From positions 61,726-125,725 of the forward strand of contig NW_026729254.1 of NCBI RefSeq assembly GCF_030272615.1: a DNA stretch of 64,000 nucleotides, written 5' to 3'. A program made the translations under genes and the position numbers. Shown in pieces: positions 12,573 through 25,082 of the stretch. The DNA is from Cryptomeria japonica (Eukaryota > Streptophyta > Pinopsida > Cupressales > Cupressaceae). Below the pieces are notes generated by a model. It did not search any database, had not been told where the DNA came from, and worked only from the letters and a program-made list of their open reading frames with translations. Numbering within the stretch: the first letter of the stretch is position 1; the number at the start of each line of letters is the position of its first letter.

Positions 12573-13502
12573 TTATTTAAAATCCTATTTATCCTCACCC
12601 ACTTGAAACCTTTAATGGTTTCCCTTAAAGTATTCAAACTTGATGGCTTTAAAGTCTTCAAACTTGATGGCTTCCTTCTATAGTCTTCTTAAGACTTTAA
12701 TGGTTTTCCTTAAAGTCTTCAAGCCTTTAATGGTTCCCCTCAAAGTCTTCAAGCATTTTAATGCTTTATCTTCCTTTTTCTCATTTAAATAAATTAATAT
12801 TTATTTGAATATTTATCCAAATACAACTTGCACACATTTATTGAAATAAATGAATTTTTATTTTAATAAAATCCTATTTTCCCTCACCCACCAAATCCAC
12901 TTGCAAAATCTAATCCCCTTCTAGATTCTTCTAACCCCTTCCTAATTAACTTAATCCATCCCCTAATTATTGTCACATTCCTAAGCAAAATGGAGTCACT
13001 TCTCAAAGCCTAAAAGTCTTGGATAACCTTTGAAAGCTTCCAACCTTCAACCACTAAATGGCTCAAAGTCTTTGATAACCATTGAAGGCTTTCAACCTTC
13101 AACCACTTAATCCCCAAAGTCTCCAATAACCATTAATGGTTACCTCAAACCCTCCCACATGGTTAAAACATTTGTTTTGACTCAACCTCTACCCAACCCA
13201 AGGGTCTCGTCAAGCCTTTAATGCTTTGACCATGATTATCTCTTAATCATTTGCACAAAGGTTTATCCTTGCATTAACTCCTAATCCAGTGGGTAATCCT
13301 AATTTTTGCTTGACCCTTACCTTCTAGATAACCATGAGGTCTCCTCAGGCATTTAATGCCTCCAACCTCTTCTCTCAACCCAATCTTATGTTGACACTTG
13401 TCACCATTTCATTGGTGCAAATTGTGCACATGGATCCCCAACTTTCAAGCTTGACCCTTGATTAAACCTTTCAATCCTGGCCATCCATTGCTCCATTTTT
13501 CC

Positions 13503-13510
13503 TATAAATA
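13503..13510 (+). promoter_or_regulatory. TATA box of retrotransposon LTR promoter
   Basis: TATAAATA followed by GAGCCC, about 460 bp before the presumed LTR end; a typical plant LTR core promoter position. Confidence 0.6.
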
Positions 13511-13965
13511 GAGCCCATTCCTTCATAATCCAGATCCTGAAAACTTGTATGCATTTGGGCTATAGACATTTTTAGAGAGCATTTAGCATAGCATAACTAA
13601 AATCTTGTCTTTTTGGTTAAAATACATCATTTTAGCATCAATAGCATAGTATTTAGCTTTTCATTTCATATTTGAAGCTTAATGTTAAATCTCAATCCTC
13701 CATAAGCATCCATAGTGCAAAAAGCTGCTGAGAGCTACACTCATTTGGGACTTGGAGAGGAGAGGAACAAGGGAGGAGCAACTATGAGCATCTTGATTAG
13801 CTATTGCATTCTATGTTTATATGTATTCTATTTCATGCTTAATATCTCTCTTGATATGCCTGTTTAGGATAATCTTTTGTTGCTAACACTAACGTTTGTT
13901 TCTTGTGCTCTTGTGTGTGTTGCTATCAAACAGATTTTCTAATCCTTTTTGCAGAGCATCATTAT

Positions 13966-15851
13966 CTTCACCAAACTAGTCGAAGATGAGAGAGTCAATG
14001 TCTAGAGTAATGTTAATAGGTTGGCACTTTGACATCTATCTTTTTATTTGTTTTCTCCTTCAATGGCACTGGTGCATCCTCTTCATACATGTCCTTTAGC
14101 CTTCTATTATCTTTAGGTTGTTCTCCACCTCCTCCTAATTGTGAGCTACATCTTTGGAGGTTCAAACCTATACTGGCTAAGGCTTTTGATATATTAAGAC
14201 CCTGGGATGTGCTTTGTTCTTTGCTTGGGATTCTTTTTGGTGTGAAAGAACCAACACATTCATTTATTTAATTTTCAATCTATCTTCTTGTTCTTTCTAG
14301 AATAGAGGATGTCCTATCCATAGTACCTGTATTATCTTTTCCAACACACTAAAATTGAGGAAGGGGAGTAAAAGAAACATCCTCATAGAATTTATCAATA
14401 ATTATGGAGCCATCATCTACCTCATCTTTAAGAATTGGTAATGATAAATTGAAGGCCTTGATTTGGTCTAGATCATCAACTTCATTTGATCTCTTCTTAG
14501 AACTTCCTTTTCATCCATAAAATCCTACCAAAAATCTTCTAGGTGAGGGCACTGTTCATATAGGCTTTCTCCATAAAGATTCATCCTGGCCCAAAACCTT
14601 TGCTGTTGGAGTGTGATCTTGGAGACAAAGAATGAAAATTAAATTTTGCTAAAACTCTTTCTACAACTTTGGCTGTCATATTACTCTTGCATAACAAATA
14701 AAAGAGAGAGAAGAAAGGAATACCTTTTATTTTTTCATGGAAACAAATTTAATATTTACCATTTCCATTTGGAAACAACTCTTTAGGAAAATAAGGGAAA
14801 TTTTAATGGGTCATTTTCATAATCCCTTATTCTCAAGTAAGAGAATTTATCAAGCTAGATATAAAAACTACCATACCTCATCACTAGGGTTGCAACTTCA
14901 TGAGAAGTTATTTATTCAAGTGATCCTTCAATCCTTTTAATCATGACCTAGAAGAAAGCATCATTGACATAGATGAAATCTCTTATCCCTATTTATTTTT
15001 GCAACTATGGGAAATAACTGAACATAGGCTGTGTATCTACCATGAGAGACCCTTGGGTCCTCAAACTAGGCTAGAGAACCTCTTTACTAGCAAGAATGTG
15101 AGTCAACATAGATCACACGTGGAATACAAATCTTTGTCTATAATTGACTAGTTGCTTATGCAAATGCTCACTCATTAGCTTGGCCCAATATATTTACTAG
15201 TTTTCTCCACATATAATCAATATAAATTGGCACATCCAATATTAGAACTCAATATCTTTAGGAATCTACACAACATGACTCAAGAAGGTGATTAAATCAA
15301 CATTTTTTTCTTTGAAATGGTGTCTCTTGAGGTGGGAAGGGAGCCTGTATTTGCATTTTCTCTTCATTTTTAGCTATCTCTTAGCAATACAATTCAAACA
15401 CCAATCATTTATATTATTGAAGTAATCTCAGTCAGAATTAATAAACACACCTACATATTGTACCCAGTTGAGAATCCTTAATACTTGCGAGTCAACCTCA
15501 GAATGAATTTTGCAAATATAGAGCAACTAAAGGCTCTTGTATCCTACAAAATCGAGTGATAATTATTCACATATGAAATGACCAACTTAGGGCATGGAGA
15601 AATAGGTAGGAAAATTATATCATTTAAAAACCCACTTTCGACAATTCTCTTACTAATAGTAGAGATGGTCTCTTGTTGTATTTTTCCCAGAATTCGTTGA
15701 AGGCTTGCATTTCCCAAATTCATGTCCTTCACATAATCTAAGATATTTTCTACTATAGGTGGCATTGAGGAAACCTAAAATATGAATTTCATATGTAACT
15801 AACAATTAACAAAGACTTATGTAATTCCTATAGACACTAGACAAAATTGCA

Positions 15852-15902
<51 letters not shown>

Positions 15903-16280
15903 AGACACAACACAGACTCATAGAAGATACTTTAAAACCTTTGTGCTAGTCAAATCTGAAGAGTTCTCACATTGAATTATGAAACATCAACAAGAAAGGA
16001 ATTTTTAGTCTAACCTATTTTGTAGTGCTCCCTATCTTGTCTCTCATTACTGAAGCTCTTGAATCTTTTGGGTTACTCTTTAGGATAGAATGAATTATAG
16101 AAGAGGTTGTAGTTCTCTTAAAAGAAGCATCAATTTCCTTTAATTTTGGTGGTGATAAGTACCATCCACTTCTTTGACATCTACTAATATCCACCCTTGA
16201 AAATTATGCTGATACGATTCTCCATGCCTTTCACGAGCTAATGATTATTAATATGTTGTACGTGTTGACATCATAAAAAT
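13966..16280. other. Gene-free decayed DNA right of the LTR element
   Basis: No intact gene. The minus strand at about 14300-14480 reads as short protein-like stretches (for example DLDQIKAFNLSLPILKDEVD) broken by stops and frame changes, which suggests a very old coding sequence, possibly a transposon ORF; I cannot name it. A 73-codon minus frame at 15544-15765 (MPPIVENILDYVKDMNLG) matches nothing I know. A (TA)n run is at 15853-15900. Confidence 0.4.
15853..15900. repeat. (TA)n microsatellite
   Basis: Uninterrupted TA dinucleotides for about 48 bp. Confidence 0.95.
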
Positions 16281-16288
16281 AATACACA

Positions 16289-16480
16289 TTGAGAGATGAG
16301 AATCACATTGAGCTAGGTGATTGGGAAAATGTTGAACCATGGAACCAAAGATATGTGAGGTTCAAAGGTTCAAAGAACTTGCGACTTGTTGACAATGAAG
16401 AGCATCATTACTATATGGCCGATAATTATATGAGACACTTGAGGAAAGGTCAAGTGATCAAGCAATTCTATAATGAATGA
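16289..16480 (+). CDS. Unrecognised 63-codon frame, probably a coding remnant
   Basis: The translation (MRDENHIELGDWENVEPWNQ at the start) has balanced composition with Trp, His and charged residues, unlike the AT-rich shadow frames around it, which is why it is listed. It has no signal peptide, membrane segment or family motif that I recognise. It is flanked on both sides by decayed repeats and directly followed by the repeat at 16590, so it is most likely a piece of an old transposon or gene. A real short gene cannot be excluded. Confidence 0.2.
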   Translation: MRDENHIELGDWENVEPWNQRYVRFKGSKNLRLVDNEEHHYYMADNYMRHLRKGQVIKQFYNE

Positions 16481-16589
16481 ACTTTTTGATTAGGTACAAA
16501 AGGTAAGAAAAATTCCAAATATATAAAGGGCATAATTTGACAGAGAGGGAGGCAAATAAATAAAGACTTATCCTTGACAATTATGGAGA

Positions 16590-17208
16590 TATAATTTCAA
16601 ATGAAAGGCATCGTGAACTAAATAGAATCTTAAGGATTCTTAGTTATTTTTATCTATCCACTAGAACCACTCCTAGAACTTGAGAATTGGATATGAATGT
16701 TGATTCTTATACCTAATAATTCCATTTAGCCTATTATTTTCTTGTATAAGATTATGTTTGATTTTGTCTATATCCTATGTGATTTTGACATGTATAATTT
16801 GATTATTTTTTTAACAGCCATTTACCTTGTGTGTTTACACATTTTTAGTTCTAAAATATTTAAATTAATATCAAGGTATTATCAATGAACAACAATGTTA
16901 GGACTAAACTTTCAGATTTCCATAAATGCCTTATTCAGAACCCTTGTTGTAGACATTTCCTACAAGTGTTTGGAATATCAATCGAAAACATCATTGAATA
17001 CACCTAATGTAATTTTTATAAATATAAATAAATGATTATTATAATCTAATGATCTAATTCTCTCTAGAATGGCATTCATATGTTTGACATATAATTGAAT
17101 GATTCTACAATGTATGATACATTCCCTAAGGCTTGTCTTGAAATATGTCATCTCAAGTGTTAAATGTGCATGTTCTTAGATAGCAAGAAATGGGAACTAG
17201 TCTAATTT
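16590..17208. repeat. Dispersed repeat R1, copy a (partner at 27890-28500)
   Basis: It aligns over about 600 bp with 27890-28500, sharing ATGATTCTACAATGTATGAT, CATTCCCTAAGGCTTGTCTT and GTTAAATGT blocks in the same order and orientation. Both copies end at GAATTAATCTAATTTT-like sequence, after which they diverge, so one boundary is defined. No coding capacity or terminal repeats were seen. Confidence 0.75.
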
Positions 17209-17790
17209 TTTTAATGAATATATGATTTTTTACTAATTTGGAAGGAGAGGGAATCTACTAGATCTAGCCTCAAAAGACTGAGATTCTGATTAGATTCTAG
17301 ACTCTTTTTTGGTAGGGGCTTTCTCCTTCCTAGATTGAATTCAATTTATTGTTTAATAACTAGGACAAAATAGGTGATAATAAAAGTATTACATATGATA
17401 GAAGTAGTAATCTACAGATGTCGCACATAGCTACTGACTTGGATTTGGCCAAAATAAGCTATCTAGAACATGCTCTCAAAAGTTCATAAAAGACACAACA
17501 TCTATTGTGCCCCCCCTAAAATGTTAATTTTTTTAAGTATTTCAAAAATCACCTCAATAAAAAAATAGCTAACTCCATGTAGTTTATGTTTGATTTTTTT
17601 GCTATTTTTTTAATGAATATATGTATTTTTACTAATTTGGAAGGAGATGGAATCTAACAGATCTAGCCTTGAAAGACTGAGATTATGATTGAATTCTAGG
17701 CTCTTTTTTGGTAGGGGCTTTCTCCTTCCAAGATTGAATTGATTTGATTGTGTGGTATTTAGGGGAAAATAGGTGATAATTGAAGTATTC
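17207..17790 (+). repeat. Direct repeat pair, about 185 bp units about 393 bp apart
   Basis: 17207-17390 and 17600-17790 share ACTAATTTGGAAGGAG, ACTGAGATT and GGTAGGGGCTTTCTCCTTCC in order, with about 80-90 percent identity by eye. The spacer between them is unrelated. This could be a local duplication or two terminal parts of a degraded element. Confidence 0.8.
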
Positions 17791-17879
17791 TAAGAGAAAC
17801 AACAATTGATTGATCCAAGATTCATTGAATAAGGTAATTTAGAATCAAAGTAATTTATTCCATGTTTCTCTCCACCAAA

Positions 17880-18680
17880 TCTAGGAATTGATGTCCAAGA
17901 TTCATTGAATAAGCTCATTTAGAATCAAAGCCCCAAGAAATAAAATCATCGTCTAGAGAACAATAAGGTTGATCCTTGAGAATAGATAAGAGAAAACCTC
18001 CTCTAAGCTAGCTACTAGAATCTTCAACTGAACTTCCTCTAGTCACTGATACTACTCACTCATTAGTATCCCCTCCCATCTCAACCATCTAGATTCTTTA
18101 AATTTTCTTTGTGAAATTATATTTTGTTCATGTTATCCATTCCGAGCATGTCATCTTGTTTTATTCCAAGGATATGTAAATATATAATGCATTAAGAAAT
18201 GGTTTAAATTGATATCTAAGTTATTTTTCACTTTGTTTCTATGATGGATACCTATATCTATATTTCACTCTATTCAACGTCTAATCTTTGTGCTATCCTA
18301 AATACTAAGCTTCATATATTATTCCATATTAAGAATATCCTACTTTTAAGCCTTCCACCATCCTAAATATTGATATTCATACATTATCCCACAAACTAAA
18401 CTTCATGGCATCCTACTTTTGATATTTACTCTATCCTAATACTAATATTTATTCACTATGGATTAAATCATTTATTTTTTTGGTATAATCCACAATCTTG
18501 AGCTCTATGTGATACTCTTGTTTTGAACTTTGTGAATTATCCATCTTCATAAGAATATGATGCAATAATTAAAACATCACACTTTTAACCTACAAGATCA
18601 ACACTTGAAACAACAAACTTAAATGCTAAAAATTGAAACGCTTTATAATTAACAACTTTTCATAATTTGTTAAACATAGA
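17880..18680. repeat. Dispersed repeat R2, copy a (partner at 40620-41150)
   Basis: It shares ordered blocks with 40620-41150: CCAAGATTCATT, AAAACCTCCTCTAAGC, GCTACTAGAATCTT, GAGCTCTATGTG and CCTACAAGATCAA. Both copies are non-coding and degraded. The pair lies inside the region of duplications but is not part of the peptide-gene units. Confidence 0.7.
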
Positions 18681-18699
18681 TCATTAATACAAATGTCTG

Positions 18700-20235
18700 G
18701 ATCATTAATTAATTTATTTTATTCAAGTCCATGATGGAGGACAGTGGGAGATAATTTGTGCATGTATGGAATAGGGTGTTTGAGGGAAATGGAGATGCTT
18801 GAGGGAGAAGGCGACCCAAAAGCGAATGGAAAAGTTGTTAGCAAGGATCATTTTACCTTTATTTCCTCTTCTTTGACCATTGCATATGGTGGAATTTTAA
18901 TATTTTTGGTTGAGGGTCTCTTCTACCATGGTGGAAGAGAAGTATACTTTTTTTTGTTGCAAAGATGGCTCTTTATTAAGATCATATTGATTTTCAATCG
19001 AGGGTCCACTTTTTTATTACACTAGCCTCTTTTTCATGTAGCTCTTACAAAGGTGTAGTGTTCTCCTATGGAGGTGGAGACCTCTCTTATTGGATAGGTT
19101 GAGGGTTTGGATCTTCATTAATCTTACCTTTCCTATTAAAGTTGAAAGTGTTTGTATGGGAGAGGTTCAGTGTCTTGTCTCTAATATTGCAAATGATGCC
19201 CATATTTTGGTCTTCTTTCCTTCCTTTACTATTGAGGTGGTGACTTTGGTAGGTAAGTGGATCTTATTGAAGGTTTTGGGAGCCTTCTTAAAACCCATTA
19301 TTATTGTGATTCTTGAGATGAGTTGTTAGGTGGCTTGAGCCTTCTTTCTTGCGAAGATGATTCACTAATGTTTTGATTTTTTTATTATGCTATATTTGGG
19401 CTACTAGTTGTCTGAGTGTTATCTGTTGGTAGTGATTTTCTTGCTTATAGGTTTTTTTTTTCCTTCAAAACATGTTGTATGGGGTTTTGGGTCCCCTCAA
19501 AACCTATTTTATACTTAATAAAAACGCTAATGTCTGGAGTGTTGGGTTATTAGTGAAATTGACCTTCTTAAACAAGGTATTAAGGATATCATTGACACAT
19601 TTATTGAGAATTCAAAGACTGATAAAATTGAAAAGCTTCTGAAGTTGACTCAAAAAATAACGAAGGACATTAGGATTATGAAAATAGAACATGAGTCTAG
19701 GATTGCATACCTGGAAAAAGGTATAGAGGATTTGATGGGCAAACTCAAGGGACTGATGGAGATTAGCAATGAAGCTATGCTTAGTAGTGCGAAAGGTGTC
19801 AAAAGGGTCAACAAAAAAGTTGCAATACTGAAATTCCAACTTGTCAGTTCAGATCCGTCTTCAAGAACCAATTTGGACAAGAAATATAATGCAATGCAAA
19901 CTTCCACGGGGCCCTCTACCAGGACTAGAAGCATAAAACAGGAAAAAGGAAGCTCGAGATTTATTATGGAGGAGCTCAAAGAGATTAACAATAGTATGAT
20001 CCAGAAGAATATCGAGCTCATGAAAGCTCTTAATTAGCGGTTTCTGTATTTTTTATGTTGTAGGCTTATATCTAGTTTTTTGGTCTGGTGGGGAGCTTCC
20101 TCTATTTTTGTTATTGTTTAGCAACTTTTTTTAGACTTTGGTATGCTACTAGTTTTATTTTTGGTGGATTTGGGTTTTGGGTCCCTGTAAAACCCATTTA
20201 TCTCAATCAAAAACACTAATGTTTGGAGTATGCAT
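18700..20235 (+). mobile_element. LINE-like remnants with two related 3' ends
   Basis: Two copies of a tail resembling GGGTTTTGGGTCCC...AAAACC...AAAAACACTAATG occur at about 19480-19540 and 20160-20225, each ending an interval of broken plus-strand coding-like DNA. Such GT-rich 3' UTR-like tails followed by AAAAAC are seen in plant LINEs and retrocopies; the assignment is inference. The interval 19645-20037 keeps a 130-codon frame, described separately. Confidence 0.4.
19645..20037 (+). CDS. 130-codon coiled-coil-like frame, probable retroelement ORF fragment
   Basis: From the ATG at 19645 the product is highly charged and hydrophilic (MTQKITKDIRIMKIEHESRI at the start), with Leu/Ile spacing that suggests coiled coil over residues 1-70 and again at 105-130, and a Ser/Thr-rich linker between. 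The frame extends upstream of the ATG through similar residues (for example about 19560-19640), so the real protein began earlier. It is directly followed by the LINE-like 3' tail. No signal peptide or catalytic motif was seen. A LINE ORF1 or retrocopied gene fragment is the best guess. Confidence 0.35.
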   Translation: MTQKITKDIRIMKIEHESRIAYLEKGIEDLMGKLKGLMEISNEAMLSSAKGVKRVNKKVAILKFQLVSSDPSSRTNLDKKYNAMQTSTGPSTRTRSIKQEKGSSRFIMEELKEINNSMIQKNIELMKALN

Positions 20236-20573
20236 ACTTTTTTTTAATTTTCTATTGCATATTCTATTCATTATTAATTTTTTATTAATATTAAATATAA
20301 TTTAGAGATATAATTCCCCACAATAAATATGCAAATTAAGTATTTTTAGTTAAACAAAGACATATTTGTGAAGGGTGGTCATATTATTTACATATTTTTT
20401 CTAGTTTTTTGAATTTTATTTATGTATGTAGAATATATTTATTTATGTTTGGTAAAATCCTATATGTTGATAAAAAATAGAAAGGAATATTAATTAAATA
20501 AAAATATTAAGACCTATACAATTTACGAATCTTATAAGATATACAAATTCATTTGATCATGGCAAATGTAGGT

Positions 20574-21523
20574 AGAATGAACATATTTTATTCAAGAAAA
20601 GACTAACATGTGGAATGGAGGGAGAGAAAGTACCACATAGGCACCCTCTAATTAAGGATAATTGGTTGAGGGATGTCTAATAATAGATCATATGATATCA
20701 TTATCAAATAAAGTTAGCATTCCTTATAAAATAAAACTTAAAAATGCCTTCAACTGAGGTCAACTTTTAATGAAGGCATTCTTTTAAAGGAAACCTTCTA
20801 TCAAAGGTCATTTATTGACTTATGCATGAAATCAATACATGACATACTTAATTGGGGTGTTGACAAATAACTTGACTAATATTTTGTTAATACATGTACG
20901 AGTTAAGAGTATGGTATAAAAGTTATCGACATGTTGTAAGACATCCTCTTTACTATTGTATATATAAAAACATAGCTTGTCAATTCCAATAGGAGAAGGG
21001 TGGATAAGGATGTTTGAAAAAAATTAATGTGATAATGACTGGGGCATAATTGGAAACTTATTTAAGTTATATAATTATATTTTATGATATTTTATTTTTT
21101 AATAGAAGCATATAATATATTGATAATGTGAAAATAAATGGAGCTCATCTATTGATCAAAAGATCTAAGAATGTCCTGAGAGCAGTATAGATCAAACATG
21201 AGAATGAAATAGTTTCCTAGTCATTAGAGAAGCATGAAATAGATAAGGAGAAATAAAGGAAAGAAGGTGAAGGGAAAAGAGATGGTTTCGATGGAATGCA
21301 CATCACGAGAACTATCAAATAATGTCTAATTTTACTATATTGTATCTAATCCAAGGTTATGCTTATAAATTATATATGAGAAGGTCTCAAGTGATCAATG
21401 TTTTATTTGCAATAAATCTCCTGCATCAAAGGAAGGCACAAAATAGAATTATGAATACGGTGTGGTAGAATATGATTGGAGAGTTAGATAGGTTCATGAA
21501 AATTATCTTAATTTCGGGAGGAT
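20574..21523. repeat. Segmental duplication D1, copy a (partner at 54585-56015)
   Basis: About 950 bp aligns collinearly with 54585-56015 once a 493 bp insertion in the latter is removed: shared blocks include GGAGGGAGAGAAAG, GGTGTTGACAAATA and GGAAGGCACAAAATAG. Similarity resumes at 22870-22970 with 56040-56130. The tract lies 3' of the peptide gene at 24311, and its partner lies 3' of the gene at 56348, so genes and flanks were copied together. Confidence 0.85.
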
Positions 21524-24120
21524 TCATTAAAGGAATAAAAAAATTAAATAATAGATATAATTATAGAAGCCTTTCTGGATAGTAATTATCATGTGGGTAA
21601 TTAAAGGACATAAAAAAATTATTATTATTAATACAAATATCAAAGTGCATAAGGATAAAATCATTCCTAAACCACTATCACAAGCTATGAAAGATGGATT
21701 ACTATTAATGAGGATATGAGAAAAAGTTATTTTTTTAAGAAATGGCAATATTGCATCTATAGTTTAAGTTTTTTCTTTATAGTTCAAATACATAAAAAAT
21801 TAACTTCACTAAAAATAATATATATGCCTAAATACAATAAATAGAAAAGTAAAAGATTACCTTAAAGAAATTAGATTGATATTAGTATGATTCTATATTA
21901 CATGATAAGAATGATAATTTAAATAATATCATATCAACTTAAGGATGTGACAAATAGTTTAGACACTAGTGTAAGGCATATTTTTTTTCAAAGGGTATGG
22001 TTTTGGGTAATGACCTAATTTTTTCATGATTTTCATTGTCATTATTGTTGTTTGTTTATTTTTGAGGAGAAGAGGTTTTTTATGAAATTTAAGGTTAATT
22101 AAGATTGATTGAGTAAATTGAGACTTAACTATAAATTTTTTAGTTTAAATCAAAATTCATTTTTAGTTCAATTAAACATCACAATTGTAAACATGAATAA
22201 AAATTTATGCATTTTTTACAGAACTATTTAGCTACAGATGTTGTTTATTTAAATTAATGCTAGGAAAATAAAATGGATAATAAAAGAATGCTTGGCATGG
22301 AAATTCATGACAATTTTGTTGGATTATGGAGTCTAGGAGGGTGGATTGTCTATCTCTTCTATATTTGCTCAATTTATCTTTGAGATTTGTCTTGACTAAA
22401 ATGAAACCATAGGTAGTAGTGTACTTCATAAGTGATATTGTCTATATAACCATAGTAAAAAAATAATAGTGCAATTGCATTACATATGGTCCTTGCAAAT
22501 TTTGAGAATCTCAACTATAAATATTGTAAACTTGTATTTATGCTAAAACATTAGTTTCAAGTGAAATGGTACCTTAAAAATGTTTAAAATTCTGTTTAAG
22601 TCACATCCTCAATTTTAATTTTAGAAGAATATTAAGATTGCTCATAGATTTTACATATAGAGTTTCCTAGATAAAGCTAGTTGAGTGTAATAGTGATTGG
22701 AGGTGCCTACTACATGGATAATTGTATTTGCCACTTATATGTTCTTCTATAATATTTTTTATTTTATTTATCTTAGCTTTTATTCACTAATCTTGATTTG
22801 GCTATTGTTAACCATTTAGACGCATGATATAGTTTACATGTGAAGTACATAGGACACTTTCAGTTCGATCTAATAAAAAAAACACCATACATACTAATAG
22901 TCAAGGTGATATAAATATACAATTTGAAATCGAAAAATAGGCTAAAGTGTGAATAGAGTTGTTTATGATGCAAGGTGTGAAGTTAAAGATAATTGGTATA
23001 TCAAATAAAAAATAGATATATCCATAATTAATTTATATAATACCAAAAAATAAGTCAATTAAAAAGAATATAAAAAAAAAAAAAATCATCTATAGAATAG
23101 TAAACAACAAAAAAATCACCTTTTATCATTATTAGATCTATTTGGATACATGATAACTATTTGCACACATGATAAAGTTTGGATGTGAAGTGGGTTGGAA
23201 AACTGGGTGTCAAACCATGAAACATAATTTCGAATGCATAAGGACATAATAATACTTAATCTTAACTAAGAAATAAATACATGCATACTAACAATTAAGA
23301 CGATATAAAAATAAAAACATAAGCTCAAGTGTGAATAAAAAGATTTTCATTTTTGGAAAAGAGGACAAATATGTTAATTAAGAATATAGAAACAATTACA
23401 AAAAGATTTTCAAACTCTTGTAGTATTTAATATTAAAATTCAAATGATAAAAAATCAAAGAGATTTTCCACAAACCTAGCACCTCCAAGAATAAAATGAA
23501 TCTATGAAACCAATAAAATATAAAATCCTAAGGAAAAGTAGACCACAATGATCAAACCAAATTATTGTGAAAGAACTAATAAAATTAAGTAGAAAATGAT
23601 TATCATGAGAGAGCCATTTAACCAAACAACTTATAACATTATTCTATTTTCTAAAAATATGACTAAAGAAAATAGAATCAAAGTTTCACTAAAGATGAAT
23701 CTACTTCACACAAGATGTAAACCTTCAAGAAAACTCACAAACCCTAAGTTTTATTGATTAGAAGAAATCAAAATTATAAAATTCATTTACAAATTATTTT
23801 CTTTCAACCCGGCTCACAGATTTTCTCCAAAATTGGATATGGCTGGGCTTCTATCTCATAATTAATGTCAGATCCCAAACAGAAGAGAAAAACATTAAAC
23901 CTAACCATATGAATTTAGAAATAATTGATATGTCAAATAATTAAAAAACAGACTCCCATAAATAATAAGTAGAATATAAAGAACAGAAAATAGGCATTTT
24001 TCGTCTATGGTACAACACAACCATAAATTGCCCGAAAAACTTTCATACAATGGAAAACAAACCAACTCGTTTGCATTAAAATTTCTAAACACTATCTTTA
24101 CATTTCCTTCATGCACTTAA
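21524..24120. other. AT-rich spacer, no gene seen
   Basis: Very AT-rich with short chance frames only. The part around 22870-22970 matches 56040-56130, and a second, weaker copy of the same block lies at 23270-23350 (CATACTAAYARTYAAG, AAGTGTGAATA). Nothing else is recognised. Confidence 0.5.
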
Positions 24121-24310
24121 TTTTTAACTCTTAACACATACAAACGCACTACAGTTTGTATTTGTTAATATTGACTTGGACGTCGCCATGAAATTTTATT
24201 GGGCCAAATTGAAACGGAAGACAATTGGTTGAGAGAAATCAAATGTTTTGGTTGTTTGGGCGAAAGAAGATTGTATTGCAGTATTGTGCCTATTTGACAA
24301 GTGTTATTTC

Positions 24311-24736
24311 TTAGTGGCCAATCCCATGACTTGGACCAGAGGGTAGTTTATTCTTCAATATGCTACCTGATCTCCAACTAATCTTAACACCACCATCATT
24401 GATATATGCATTACCCACTCCTGGGCTTGCCCCAGAAGGCAGTTTGTTATTCAATTTATCGATTTTGTGGTGAGGTCGCCTAAGCTGCATGTGACCAACT
24501 GCTGGGCTATGCTTGGATCTTGACAGGCGCTGGTTCAGTTCTAATCCTGACTCATCCACACTTACTGTCTTAATTTCAGGCTGTTCTTCTTTGGCTGCAT
24601 GAACGACTTTAAATGAATATTTGTGACTGAGTATTCTACGCGCGCCTGCACTTTCAATAATGTAAAGTATTGTGATGAGAAACAACACCGCCATCAATGT
24701 CTTCGCCATGCTGCTTGTTCTCCTCATCGTTTCCAA
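24311..24736 (-). CDS. Secreted peptide-hormone precursor, three PIP/CEP/CLE-like motifs (locus 1)
   Basis: A 141-residue single-exon precursor. The N-terminal signal peptide has its hydrophobic core at residues 12-29 (LMAVLFLITILYI), with a likely cut near GARR. The ATG at 24736 is used; a second Met at codon 10 would also leave a signal peptide. A variable charged region (35-65) follows, then three motifs: RLSRSKHSPAVGH (70-82), KLPSGASPGVGN (98-109) and KLPSGPSHGIGH (130-141), the last ending the protein. Known PIP peptides end in SGPSxxGxGH and CEPs in NSPGVGH/N; CLEs contain PSGPNP. So this looks like a peptide hormone released to the apoplast and read by a leucine-rich-repeat receptor kinase; the exact class is inference. 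TATA box at 24901-24912. Confidence 0.82.
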   Translation of the reverse strand: METMRRTSSMAKTLMAVLFLITILYIIESAGARRILSHKYSFKVVHAAKEEQPEIKTVSVDESGLELNQRLSRSKHSPAVGHMQLRRPHHKIDKLNNKLPSGASPGVGNAYINDGGVKISWRSGSILKNKLPSGPSHGIGH

Positions 24737-24900
24737 AAAAGAATTTGATGGAGGTGAGAAGAAGAGAATTGAAGAGATGTTAAGTGTATTTAGTGCCTCA
24801 GAATTAGAGGGAGAATAAGAAAGGAGAAGGAAAACAAATTATAATCCTGTGTTGGAAGAAGCAAACGAAGTTGCAGACAGTAATCACAAGCACAGCAATC

Positions 24901-24912
24901 CCATATATAAAG
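24901..24912 (-). promoter_or_regulatory. TATA box of peptide gene locus 1
   Basis: CTTTATATATGG on the minus strand, about 165 bp before the ATG at 24736. The same position relative to the gene carries CTATATAT-type boxes in the other loci. Confidence 0.7.
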
Positions 24913-25035
24913 AGGGAAAGAATATATTCATTGCGTGGGGAATGGGATTGATTTCGTTGCTCGTGCTTGACAAATTTGTTTTGCCTGCGTATTCGATCAC
25001 AATTGCAATTTCGTGCTCAAGCCGCCAAACGGAAA

Positions 25036-25049
25036 AGTCCAATTTGAGC
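25036..25049. promoter_or_regulatory. Degenerate W-box-like palindrome, locus 1
   Basis: AGTCCAATTTGAGC occupies the position of the palindrome that reads RGTCAAWTTTGAMC in the sister loci. Both TGAC cores are lost here. Confidence 0.4.
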
Positions 25050-25082
25050 AATCGTCGACGAAAGAGAGGGAGTTTCACATGA

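Larger units (their letters stand above)
1..13965 (+). mobile_element. Tat-lineage Ty3/gypsy LTR retrotransposon, 5' LTR outside window, defective
   Basis: One element reads left to right: a long leader, gag with retrotransposon-gag domain and a C-x2-H...GH-x4-C knuckle, retropepsin-like protease, a G-patch-like segment, RT, two RNase H domains, integrase, long 3' spacer, polypurine tract and 3' LTR. Domain order PR-RT-RH-aRH-INT, the second RNase H and the lack of a chromodomain are characters of the plant Tat lineage. All coding domains sit in one frame (2394-9680) but are interrupted by in-frame stops at 3258, 3969, 4689, 5238, 5790, 8586 and 9432. No 5' LTR or primer binding site was found in the first kilobases, so the element starts upstream of the window. 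The right end is uncertain by tens of bases. Confidence 0.9.
12118..13965 (+). repeat. 3' LTR of the Tat-type element (right end approximate)
   Basis: It begins TGTAGTTACATAAATCTGTCC directly after the polypurine tract. U3 is rich in TTAATTAAAT/ATTTATTT blocks and holds a 79 bp tandem duplication and repeated AAGTCTTCAA-type segments. A TATA box (TATAAATA, 13503-13510) would place the transcript start near 13535, leaving an R-U5 of roughly 430 bp. The end is taken near TTTTTGCAGAGCATCA, around 13965, but no 5' LTR is in the window to align with, so the end could be off by 50 bp or more. No target duplication can be checked. Confidence 0.6.

Noticed and set aside
24849-25082. Frames on both strands over the promoter of peptide locus 1
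   Set aside because: They cover the conserved leader, TATA box and palindrome and are not conserved as protein among the sister loci.
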